Under the pieces are notes generated by a model. The model made no database searches, was not told the DNA's origin, and saw nothing but the letters and a program-made list of their open reading frames with translations. DNA of 64,000 bases from Stenotrophomonas maltophilia R551-3. Lineage in GTDB: Bacteria > Pseudomonadota > Gammaproteobacteria > Xanthomonadales > Xanthomonadaceae. Shown in pieces: positions 16,613-24,573 of this stretch. The stretch spans positions 2,346,501-2,410,500 of the forward strand of contig NC_011071.1 in assembly GCF_000020665.1 (NCBI RefSeq). The letters are read 5' to 3'. Within the stretch, counting starts at the first letter, position 1. Every line of letters begins with the position of its first letter. The translations under genes were made by a program, and so were the position numbers.

Positions 16613-17509
16613 TCAGCCAGCCTGCCCCAGCCGTACCTTCAACTGCTGGATCTCCTGTTCGCTGACCCCGATCGACTTCAGGTAACCCTCTGCACCACCG
16701 TACTGGCTGTGCAGTGCCGCCAGGAACTGCTCCATGTTGTCCGGTGCGGTACCGGACATGCCGGCCATCTTGCGGCCGATCTCCGGATTCTGCTTGATCA
16801 ACGCCATGATCTGCGCGTTCATCGCGCTGTCCTTCGGCTGCCCTTCCAGGTAGTGCGCGGAGATTGCGTAGTTGTGCACGATCTCTGCCTTCGGCACACC
16901 CGCCAGGTCCAGCAGCAGGCCGGCGATGATGCCGGTGCGGTCCTTGCCTGCAGTGCAATGGAACAGCACCGCGCCATCCTGCTGTGCAGCGATGCGCTGG
17001 AACACCTGCTTGAACTGCGGCTGGCTGTGGTCCAACCATTGCACATAGGCCTCGCCCAGCGTATCCGGGAAGCTGGTCATCATCTTCTGCAGGTCCATCT
17101 TCTCCGTGCCCATCAGCGAAATGCGCTGATAGTCGAAGCGATCGTCGCGGGCCAGCAGATCCGGTGACTGTGCTTCCTCATCGGCGGTGCGCAGATCGAT
17201 GTCGAGCTTCACACCGGCGGCGACGAGGGCATCACGGTCGGCATCGGTCAGGCGGCCAAGGTCGGCGGTGCGCACGAAGGCATCGGCGGGAATCGGCCCT
17301 TTGCTGCCCTGCAGGCCAGCGAAGGTACGCACATTCCAGGCACCCTGCAGCGGGATCACCCGCTGTGCATCGGCGGCGGCGGGCTTGGTGTTGGCGGCAG
17401 CCACCTGCCTGGCAGCGACGGCCTGTGGCGCATCAGCGGCAACCGCTGCGGCAGCCATCGGAAGGGCCAGTATCAGGGCCAGGGCGAGTTCGGTACGAGC
17501 GATCTTCAT
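16613..17509 (-). CDS. Periplasmic tyrosine phosphatase (Y_phosphatase3/PtpB-type)
   Basis: The protein has 298 residues and a signal peptide (LALALILALPMAAAAVA). The P-loop HCTAGKDRTG at about residue 180 is the CX5R signature of protein tyrosine phosphatases with the Lys and Asp typical of the PtpB/LipA group. DIDLRTADEEA and NVRTFAGL are also typical of that group. The C-terminal helices (QEIQQLKVRLG) fit its lid region. It starts 17 bp after the TonB receptor stop on the same strand, so the two form an operon. A signal peptide in this family suggests action on phosphorylated substrates in the periplasm. Confidence 0.82.
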   Translation of the reverse strand: MKIARTELALALILALPMAAAAVAADAPQAVAARQVAAANTKPAAADAQRVIPLQGAWNVRTFAGLQGSKGPIPADAFVRTADLGRLTDADRDALVAAGVKLDIDLRTADEEAQSPDLLARDDRFDYQRISLMGTEKMDLQKMMTSFPDTLGEAYVQWLDHSQPQFKQVFQRIAAQQDGAVLFHCTAGKDRTGIIAGLLLDLAGVPKAEIVHNYAISAHYLEGQPKDSAMNAQIMALIKQNPEIGRKMAGMSGTAPDNMEQFLAALHSQYGGAEGYLKSIGVSEQEIQQLKVRLGQAG

Positions 17510-17526
17510 TGGAGTCTCCAGTCGAA

Positions 17527-19824
17527 TCAGAAGTTGACGGCCACATCCAGGCCGAAGGTGCGCGGGTCGTTGAAGATGCCGCTCTGGCCCAGCGCTGCGC
17601 TGTTGATCTTGTAGAACAGGTGCTGCTCATCCAGCAGGTTGCGCGCCCACAGCGAGAACGACATCGTGGTGCCGGTGCTGTTGACCGGCACATCCACCAG
17701 CGCCACCCGTGCGTTCACCACGAACGAGCTGTCGGTCAGCATCTGGTCGTACTCGCTGGTGTAGTAGCCATCGGACCAGTTGCCGTCCACATGGAACTTC
17801 AGTGCCGAGAAGTTCGCGAACGGCACCAGGTAGTCGACCGACAGGCTGCCGGCGTTCTTCGGCGCCAGCAGCGGCTGGACCGTTACCTGCACCCCTGCAC
17901 CGAACGGGTCCGTCGCGGTCTGCGCGTCGATCTTCGTATAGGCGTAGTTGAGGCCGAGGGTGAGGTTGTCCACCGGCATCACGTTGAACTCCAGCTCCGC
18001 GCCGCGCGACTTGCCATCGCTCAATGCATTGGTGGTGACCATTGTGGTGCGGGTCTCGCCACTGTTCGGGTCGAACGGCAGCGAGAAGTCCATCTGCTTG
18101 TGCGCGATGGTCGAATCGAACACGGCGAGGTTCAGGCGAGCACGGTTGTCCCAGAACTGCGACTTGAAGCCGAGCTCGTAGGCCGTCACTTCTTCCGGCC
18201 CGAACGCGGTGTAGTTGGTCGAGCGCGAGTTGGCACCGCCGGCCTTGAAGCCGGTGCTGTACTTGGCATAGACCATCGCGTGCTCGCCAAGGTCGTAGGC
18301 GATGTTGACCATCGGGTCGAAGCGGCTCCAGCGGTCCTTGAACGCAAGGTTGGTCGCCGCACCATTGACGATGTACAGGCTGCCCTTCTTGTCATCGCGG
18401 GTATAGCGGCCACCGGCGGTCAGGTGCAGGCGCTGCAGCGCCTCCGGGGTCCACGTGGCCTGGCCGAACACACCCAGGCTGTCGGTCCAGGCCTTGCTGG
18501 CGCGGTCGATGCGCACCCGCGAAAGATCCAGTGGATTGGTCGCCGGATTCACCGTATAGCTGTTGCCACCTGGGCCCCACACCAGCATGTTCGGGGTCTG
18601 CGCATTGTCACCGGCGGTCTCGTGGTAGTAGAACGCGCCACCGAGGAACTGCACCTGCGAGGTGTTGCCGATCAACTGGAATTCCTGGCTGTACTGGTGC
18701 TGGTAGACCTGGGCCAGGCTGTAACGTCCGAAGGGCGTACCGGCGCCACCATAGGCCGAGATCGCGTCAACCAGGCCCATGTCGAACTGGCCCTGGGTGA
18801 GTTCACGGTATGAACTGATCGACTTCAATTCCAGGTTGTCGTTCAGCGTCCACGACAGGTTCAACAGATGGCCACTGGTGCGGCCGGTATTGTCTTCCTG
18901 CGCGCCGCCGAGGATGGCGCTGTCGCGGCGATCCTGGCTGGCGCCGGCCTTTTGCAGCGGGCTCAGGTAGGCACCCGGTACCAGCACCTGGGTGTGGTAC
19001 GGCGTGGTGGCGTCGTAGGAACGATCGAACGCGTACAGCAGCGAGAAGTCATCACGGGGCTGCCACAGCGCGGTCAGGCGTGCGCCACGCTTGTCGTAAC
19101 TGTTGAAATCGCGCTCGCCACGCATCGGATTGTCGGTGGTGCCGCCACGCCTGGCCTGCACTGCATCGATCTTGAAGCTGACATCGCCCACCTTGGGCAG
19201 GTCGAGGTGCAGCGCGCTGTTGTAGCCGCTGAAGTTGGACACACCGGCACTGACGCTGCCGCCGAATTCACCGGTCGGCTGCTTGGTCACGATGCTCACT
19301 GCGCCGCCTTCGGTGTTGCGGCCGAACAGCGTGCCCTGCGGCCCCTTCAGCACTTCGATGCGCTCCACGTCGTAGAGCATGCTGCCCAGGCCCTGCGCAC
19401 GGCCCATGAACACACCATCGACATAGATGCCGACGCCGGCATCGCGGGCCGGTTGGTTGGCGTCACCGGAGGCACCGATGCCACGGATGCCGATGTTCAG
19501 CGCAGAACTGCGGGTAGCGAACGGCGTGACCCGCAGTGATGGGATGGAGCCATCGGACAAGCTGCCCAGCGAAATCGCGCTGCGGTCCTTCAGCGCTTCG
19601 GCATCGACCACCGACACCGAGATCGGCGTCTCCTGCAGGTTGGTGGCGCGTTTCTGGGCGGTCACCATCACCTGGTCGAGGGCAACCACGGCACGGGCCG
19701 CGTCGGCGGACGCCGTGGCCTCGGCGCTGGGACTGTCTTCGGCATGGGCCAGCACCGGCAGCGCGGCGGCGATGGCGAGGGTAAGCAACGGGCGGTGCAG
19801 CGGGAGGTGGCGCATCGGACTCAT
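17527..19824 (-). CDS. TonB-dependent outer-membrane receptor
   Basis: The receptor has 765 residues from the ATG at 19824 (an ATG at 19815 is equally possible). A signal peptide (LLTLAIAAALPVLAHA) is followed by a TonB-box-like VALDQVMVTAQKR. The plug has RIEVLKGPQGTLFGRNTEGG, and the barrel ends in PRTFGLDVAVNF with the C-terminal Phe. There is no STN signalling domain. A farther upstream start would run through the operator, so I rejected it. The substrate is unknown. Pairing with a phosphatase and with a TetR regulator rather than iron signalling argues against a plain siderophore receptor. Confidence 0.85.
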   Translation of the reverse strand: MSPMRHLPLHRPLLTLAIAAALPVLAHAEDSPSAEATASADAARAVVALDQVMVTAQKRATNLQETPISVSVVDAEALKDRSAISLGSLSDGSIPSLRVTPFATRSSALNIGIRGIGASGDANQPARDAGVGIYVDGVFMGRAQGLGSMLYDVERIEVLKGPQGTLFGRNTEGGAVSIVTKQPTGEFGGSVSAGVSNFSGYNSALHLDLPKVGDVSFKIDAVQARRGGTTDNPMRGERDFNSYDKRGARLTALWQPRDDFSLLYAFDRSYDATTPYHTQVLVPGAYLSPLQKAGASQDRRDSAILGGAQEDNTGRTSGHLLNLSWTLNDNLELKSISSYRELTQGQFDMGLVDAISAYGGAGTPFGRYSLAQVYQHQYSQEFQLIGNTSQVQFLGGAFYYHETAGDNAQTPNMLVWGPGGNSYTVNPATNPLDLSRVRIDRASKAWTDSLGVFGQATWTPEALQRLHLTAGGRYTRDDKKGSLYIVNGAATNLAFKDRWSRFDPMVNIAYDLGEHAMVYAKYSTGFKAGGANSRSTNYTAFGPEEVTAYELGFKSQFWDNRARLNLAVFDSTIAHKQMDFSLPFDPNSGETRTTMVTTNALSDGKSRGAELEFNVMPVDNLTLGLNYAYTKIDAQTATDPFGAGVQVTVQPLLAPKNAGSLSVDYLVPFANFSALKFHVDGNWSDGYYTSEYDQMLTDSSFVVNARVALVDVPVNSTGTTMSFSLWARNLLDEQHLFYKINSAALGQSGIFNDPRTFGLDVAVNF

Positions 19825-19871
19825 TCGCGGAAGGAGGAGGCCGGCGCAGTCTGGAAGGCGGCAATTACAAA

Positions 19872-19889
19872 TGAATGACCGTTCATTCA
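19872..19889. promoter_or_regulatory. TetR operator palindrome
   Basis: TGAATGACCGTTCATTCA is a perfect inverted repeat of TGAATGA around four bases. It lies in the gap between the divergent receptor and TetR genes, in an AT-rich stretch, which is the usual place for self-regulation and control of the neighbour. Confidence 0.75.
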
Positions 19890-19938
19890 CATCTTTTATG
19901 ACGTACTATCCCGCCCTTGGACGCTCCTACCTCTCGCA

Positions 19939-20583
19939 ATGACGCCGAAAACCGCCGTAGCCGTATCCGCTGACGACCCTGCCGCCGCACACGCCGAGGC
20001 CCAGCGCCGGCGCATCCTCGATGCCGCCCAGAAGTGCTTCATCACCCGCGGTTTCCATGCCGGTTCCATTGCCGACATCGCCGCCGAAGCCGAGATCAGC
20101 CAAGGGCTGATGTACCGCTACTTCGCCAACAAGCGCGCCTTGATCCTGGCCCTGATCGAGCGCCAGCTGCGCCACGACCAGGCCTCGATCAGCGAGATGC
20201 CGGCAGCATCGGACCTGGTGGACGGCCTGCTGGAGTGCTACCAGCAATGGGCACGCGGCGAAGTGCTGCCGATCCACGGCAACGCCATCGCCAGCGTGGC
20301 CCTGTATGCGGAGATCAATGCCGAGGCGCATCGCGACCCGGTGCTGGCCGAGGTGCTGCGCACCCACGACAAGCAGACCAGCGCTGCCATCCACGCCTGG
20401 TTGCGGCAGCGCGACGTCAGCCTGGGCCGCGTCGTGGACGAAGAGCGGATTGCCAGCCGAACCCTGCTGCTGCGGCTGCTGGTGGAAGGTCTGGCGATGC
20501 GCGCCGTGCGCGATCCGGGCCTGCCGCCGGAGCGGGTGCGGGCGCTGCTGGCCGACGCGATTGGGCGGGTGATCGCCGATTGA
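19939..20583 (+). CDS. TetR/AcrR-family repressor of the TonB receptor/phosphatase operon
   Basis: The protein has 214 residues. An N-terminal HTH at about residues 20-65 (RRILDAAQKCFITRGFHAGS, then ISQGLMYRYFANKRALI) is the classic TetR pattern. The C-terminal ligand domain is helical and not assignable. The ATG at 19939 follows a weak CTCTCGC region. The gene is divergent from the receptor with a perfect palindrome between them, so it probably represses both directions until a ligand binds. Confidence 0.85.
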   Translation: MTPKTAVAVSADDPAAAHAEAQRRRILDAAQKCFITRGFHAGSIADIAAEAEISQGLMYRYFANKRALILALIERQLRHDQASISEMPAASDLVDGLLECYQQWARGEVLPIHGNAIASVALYAEINAEAHRDPVLAEVLRTHDKQTSAAIHAWLRQRDVSLGRVVDEERIASRTLLLRLLVEGLAMRAVRDPGLPPERVRALLADAIGRVIAD

Positions 20584-20653
20584 GCCACCCTCACACCGTC
20601 TCCCGCCTCGCCGGTTCGATACTCGCGCGGTCCACCCTTCCGAGGATCCTGCG

Positions 20654-21238
20654 ATGGCTGCCCTGCTTGCCCGTAGCTGCCTGTCCGCGCTGTGCTGCCT
20701 GACCCTGCCCGCCCTGGCCCAGGACGCCTCGTTCGGCTTCGGCGAACAAACCACCCGCACCGAACAGACCACACAATCCAGCAGCACCCAGACCCGGACC
20801 AGTGGCGCGATGACCACCCAGACCACCACCAGCGGCAGCTCGCAGTCCGAGACACGCAGCGAAAGCAAAGGGATGGACGTGGACTTCGGCTTCCACGACA
20901 ACAGCGATGACTGGGGCCATGACCGCCGGCGCGATGACCGCGATGTGCGCGACAGCGACCTGTTCGGCAGCTGGACACTGGGCCAGGAGAACGGCAGCAA
21001 CTGCACCATCGAGCTGAAGAACATCGAATGGTTCGGTGGCTACAGTGCCTATGTGCCTGCCGGCTGCCCGGATGGCTTCTTCTCGGCCAATCGCTGGGTG
21101 CTGTCGGGCAACCAGTTGCTGTTGACCGACACCAGCAACACCGTATTCGGGCGCTTCCGCGCGTCGGGCGGAGGGCGTTGGTCGGGGTATCGTGAAACGG
21201 ATGGGGCGCGCTTGTATCTCAATCTCAAGGGGCGCTGA
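20654..21238 (+). CDS. Secreted AprI/Inh-like protease inhibitor domain protein
   Basis: The product has 194 residues with a signal peptide (ARSCLSALCCLTLPALAQ). A Thr/Ser/Gln-rich low-complexity stretch (residues 30-75) and an Asp/Arg-rich stretch follow. Residues 105-194 look like the AprI/Inh fold: LFGSWTLGQENGSNCTIELK with a conserved Trp, two cysteines about 20 residues apart, then LLLTDTSNTVFGRF. AprI-type proteins inhibit serralysin metalloproteases in the periplasm. The disordered N-terminal half is unusual for that family. Confidence 0.6.
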   Translation: MAALLARSCLSALCCLTLPALAQDASFGFGEQTTRTEQTTQSSSTQTRTSGAMTTQTTTSGSSQSETRSESKGMDVDFGFHDNSDDWGHDRRRDDRDVRDSDLFGSWTLGQENGSNCTIELKNIEWFGGYSAYVPAGCPDGFFSANRWVLSGNQLLLTDTSNTVFGRFRASGGGRWSGYRETDGARLYLNLKGR

Positions 21239-21364
21239 CCTCGAAAGCGAGGTAGCGGGCGCCGGCTGACAGCACGCCGCCGGGAACTGAATAGCGCACT
21301 CGCTAAAGAACACGCGCGCTGGGCCGATAGCAGGCCCGACCCAACGCTTTAAGGACGACGCGCC

Positions 21365-22615
21365 GTGTCTACGCCCGGATCCTACCCTTCAGGAATGAAT
21401 TCATCCACACGCGAGGAACCCGCTCTGTGGTCGCGTGCGGCGTCAGTACTGGGAGTCATCATTGCGCATCGCTGGGCCTTCGCTGCTGCCGGCACTTTGG
21501 CGATGGTGGTGTTCTTCTGGCGCATCCGTTTCCTACCCAGCATCACCCTGACCGATATCGGTCTGGTTGCGATCGCGATCGTGGTGTTTTCCATCCTCTT
21601 GATGCTTGTTTTCCTAGCGACGCTGCTGATTCCAGCCGCGCTGCTAGTCGAATGGCATCAGAGGGGAATGATCTTCAGCGCGAGTGGTCCGCGTAGGCCA
21701 GGGTCCCGAGAGCGACACCTCGCATTAAACAGCATTCTCTCACTCCTTGTGGGGGCTGCAGTTGCACTGCTCCTTCTGTACGCGTCACTGGCCACAGCAT
21801 TTGGCAAGAGCCATGACCATGCGTTTCTCATTCTCGTAGGTCTGGGCGCCATTGCCGCACTGGGCCCGGTGCTTCGCAAAACCACACCTTCAGCAACTGC
21901 TGAGCGTATAGCGAACACACGCCCTTGGAGGGGGCTGTGGCCACTGTCCCTAGCGTTTGCTTCTACGGCACTGTACCTACTGTACATGCCCATCTTCGTT
22001 CTCGTGGTGATTGGAACACATGAGGCGGCTACGGCCCTGACGGACTGGCAGTTCGGCCTCATGCTGTTGCTTCTTCCACCGCTCCACTATCTGTTCTTCC
22101 TCGTCCTGAGTTCACCCGCACGCCACAAATCCATTGCTGCCCTCGCTATAATTTTTTACGTAGTCATGTTTGCAGGCACACTCACTGAAGCGCTTGACCG
22201 CGCTGCGAACATCTTCCAGCTGGGCCTGTTGAAGCATCACAGCGTGGTGGTCTCCAGCGAGGGTTGCCGCATCGCTAAGTCCTCGCGCGTGGTGAGAGCG
22301 TGCCACAAATTGGAAGGATCCGGTGAAGCCCTTTACGAGATCCGGGACGTCCAAATCCTGACTCGCCTTGGCAGTCACGCCGTCATTGCCCGCAACCAAT
22401 GGACCCCCGCGCAGCGAACCGGATCGGTGCCCATACCCAGTGCACATGTCCGGTCATGGTTCCCTACCGCTCCTGTGAAGGGCTTGCCACGGGCACCTCA
22501 TTCAAGGGCACCCGCCGCCATGGTCGACATTCCAACGCAAAGACCCGTCCCCACGCCCCGAGCATCCCGAAAGGCGCCCGCTCAGCGCAAGACGGTCAGC
22601 TGCGTGGCGCGGTAG
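21365..22615 (+). CDS. Membrane protein of unknown function
   Basis: The product has 416 residues from a GTG start after AAGGA. It has about six to eight hydrophobic helices between residues 25 and 275 (such as FAAAGTLAMVVFFWRI and GLVAIAIVVFSILLMLVFLA). A soluble tail has two Cys and a Pro/Arg-rich end. I recognise no family. Codon use is visibly less GC-biased than in its neighbours (ATA, TTA, TTT and AGT appear often), which suggests a recently acquired gene. Confidence 0.6.
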   Translation: MSTPGSYPSGMNSSTREEPALWSRAASVLGVIIAHRWAFAAAGTLAMVVFFWRIRFLPSITLTDIGLVAIAIVVFSILLMLVFLATLLIPAALLVEWHQRGMIFSASGPRRPGSRERHLALNSILSLLVGAAVALLLLYASLATAFGKSHDHAFLILVGLGAIAALGPVLRKTTPSATAERIANTRPWRGLWPLSLAFASTALYLLYMPIFVLVVIGTHEAATALTDWQFGLMLLLLPPLHYLFFLVLSSPARHKSIAALAIIFYVVMFAGTLTEALDRAANIFQLGLLKHHSVVVSSEGCRIAKSSRVVRACHKLEGSGEALYEIRDVQILTRLGSHAVIARNQWTPAQRTGSVPIPSAHVRSWFPTAPVKGLPRAPHSRAPAAMVDIPTQRPVPTPRASRKAPAQRKTVSCVAR

Positions 22616-22786
22616 TCCGCCAACGCTGGCCAATAGCAATATGTGCGCGCGATCACAAGGTGGTCGTGGCACCCATTGGACTCACGTCGGCATCACCCGT
22701 CGGTGGCGATACATAACAAGGTTCGCACTACCGTAGCACCTGACTGCCGCCGCGCCCGCCCTCGCCACCCCGCCCTGAAAAGTGCC

Positions 22787-24496
22787 ATGGACGAAGCCGA
22801 ACGACTGCTTGAACTCGACCGCCTGCACCTGCTCGACACGCCACCAGAGCCTGTTTTCGATGCGATCGTCGCCGCCGCGCGTGCCGCTACCGGCATGACC
22901 ATGGCTCTGATTTCAGTTGTTGCCGACGAGCGCCAGTGGTTCAAGGCCAACATCGGGCTGGAAGGTGTCAGCGAAACCGCGCGCGAGATTTCATTCTGCA
23001 CCCATGCCATACAGCAGGACACGCTGTTCGAGATTCCGGACGCGCGCCAGGACCCTCGCTTCTCCACCAATCCCCTGGTGACCGGCGGCCCGCGCATCCG
23101 TCACTACGCGGGAATCTCGCTGGGCTCGGCGCACGGCGCGCGCATAGGAACACTGTGCCTGCTCGACCCGATGCCCGGTGTGCTGTCGCCTTCGCAACGC
23201 GAACTGATGGTGCATCTGGCCCGGGTCACCACCCAGGTGCTTGAACAGCGCAGCACCTTGATGGCACAGGTCGGCCAGGCCAAGGCCCTGCATCGTGAGC
23301 TGAAGCGCAGCGAGGACTTCCTGGAGCGCACCAACCGCGCGGCCCGGGTGGGTGGCTGGGAAATGGACCTGGTCAGCAACGAGGTCCGCTGGACCCGCGA
23401 AACCAAGCAGATCCACGGCGTGCGCAGCAACTTTGAACCGACGCTCGAAACTGCGCTCTCGTTCTATCGCGAGGACAGCCGAAACATCATCCGCACGGCG
23501 GTGCAGCGTTGCATCGATGAAGGCACGTCGTGGGAGGTGCAGCTGCCGATGACCACCGCCGACGGACGAGCCATCTGGACCCGCGTGGTTGGAGGCCGGC
23601 AGCAGGTCGATGGCCGGCCGCGGCTGGTCGGGGCCATACAGGACATCACCGAGGAGCGCGCCGCGCTGGATGCACTGGAAGCCAGCGAAACCCGCTACCG
23701 GCGGCTGTTCCACTACAGCCTTGGCCTGATCTGCACCCACACGCTGGAGGGCGTGCTGACCTCGGTGAACCCAGCGGCCGTGCAGTCACTGGGCTTCGAT
23801 GAGAGCTACATGATCGGGCGCAGCTTGTGCGACCTGATGCCGCCGGAGAAGCGGGCCGCGTTCAAGGCGTATCTGGAACGCATCGCAGTCAACCACACCG
23901 ATGCCGGCGTCATCGAGCTGATCGCCGCCGATGGTACCCGGCATTTCTGGGCGTATCACAACGTGCTCGACAACGAGGCCACCCAACCCTACGTGCTCGG
24001 CCATGCGCAGGACGTCACCGCACTGCGGATGCAGGAACAGCAGTTGCGCGAGATGTCCTTCAAGGATCCCCTCACCCAGAGCTACAACCGCCGCTTCCTG
24101 CCCCGCCTGGACGAACTGATCGACCAGCCTTGGGCTTGCCTGATGTTCGATCTGGATCATTTCAAGCAGATCAACGACACCCAGGGCCATGCACGGGGTG
24201 ACACGGTGCTGGTCGAGTTCGCCGCCTTCCTGCGCGCTCCACTGGGGTCAATGGAAAGCGTAGTGCGTATGGGTGGCGACGAGTTCATGGTGGTGCTGAC
24301 TGCACCGGAACCGGGACGGCTGGCCACGCTGGAGCAGTGGTATGCGCAGCATGCCGGGCAGTCACCCACACCCTTCTCGCTGGGCGCGACCCACCACGCA
24401 CCCGGCGAGACGGTGGCCGACACCCTGCAGCGCGCCGACAGCCGTCTGTATCGCGAGCGTGCACGCGTGCGCACGCATCCGCGCCCCTCATCCTGA
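22787..24496 (+). CDS. GAF-PAS-PAS-GGDEF diguanylate cyclase
   Basis: The protein has 569 residues and no membrane segment. Residues 1-160 form a GAF domain (LLELDRLHLLDTPPEPVFDA, typical of this family's opening). Residues 190-290 are a PAS domain, and residues 300-415 a second PAS (RYRRLFHYSLGLICTHTLEG). The GGDEF domain (residues 420-560) has FDLDHFKQINDTQGHARGD and an intact RMGGDEF active site. It should make cyclic di-GMP. No inhibitory RxxD motif is seen five residues before GGDEF. The ATG at 22787 was chosen because homologous GAF openings start there. Confidence 0.82.
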   Translation: MDEAERLLELDRLHLLDTPPEPVFDAIVAAARAATGMTMALISVVADERQWFKANIGLEGVSETAREISFCTHAIQQDTLFEIPDARQDPRFSTNPLVTGGPRIRHYAGISLGSAHGARIGTLCLLDPMPGVLSPSQRELMVHLARVTTQVLEQRSTLMAQVGQAKALHRELKRSEDFLERTNRAARVGGWEMDLVSNEVRWTRETKQIHGVRSNFEPTLETALSFYREDSRNIIRTAVQRCIDEGTSWEVQLPMTTADGRAIWTRVVGGRQQVDGRPRLVGAIQDITEERAALDALEASETRYRRLFHYSLGLICTHTLEGVLTSVNPAAVQSLGFDESYMIGRSLCDLMPPEKRAAFKAYLERIAVNHTDAGVIELIAADGTRHFWAYHNVLDNEATQPYVLGHAQDVTALRMQEQQLREMSFKDPLTQSYNRRFLPRLDELIDQPWACLMFDLDHFKQINDTQGHARGDTVLVEFAAFLRAPLGSMESVVRMGGDEFMVVLTAPEPGRLATLEQWYAQHAGQSPTPFSLGATHHAPGETVADTLQRADSRLYRERARVRTHPRPSS

Positions 24497-24505
24497 GGCT
24501 GCTCC

Positions 24506-24551
24506 TGTGGAGCCGAAGGCAACGGCTCCTGCCGTTGCCTTCGGCTCCACA
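24506..24551. terminator. 20-bp perfect hairpin terminator between convergent genes
   Basis: Positions 24506-24525 (TGTGGAGCCGAAGGCAACGG) pair perfectly with 24532-24551 around a 6-nt loop. It lies in the 77-bp gap between the convergent cyclase and macB genes. Confidence 0.75.
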
Positions 24552-24573
24552 AATGCCTGCACCGGGCCTGCGC

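Noticed and set aside
17164..18813. Long open frame on the plus strand opposite the TonB receptor
   Set aside because: It is a high-GC shadow frame: Arg/His/Gln-rich with no motif and no ribosome-binding site. The opposite strand encodes a clear receptor.
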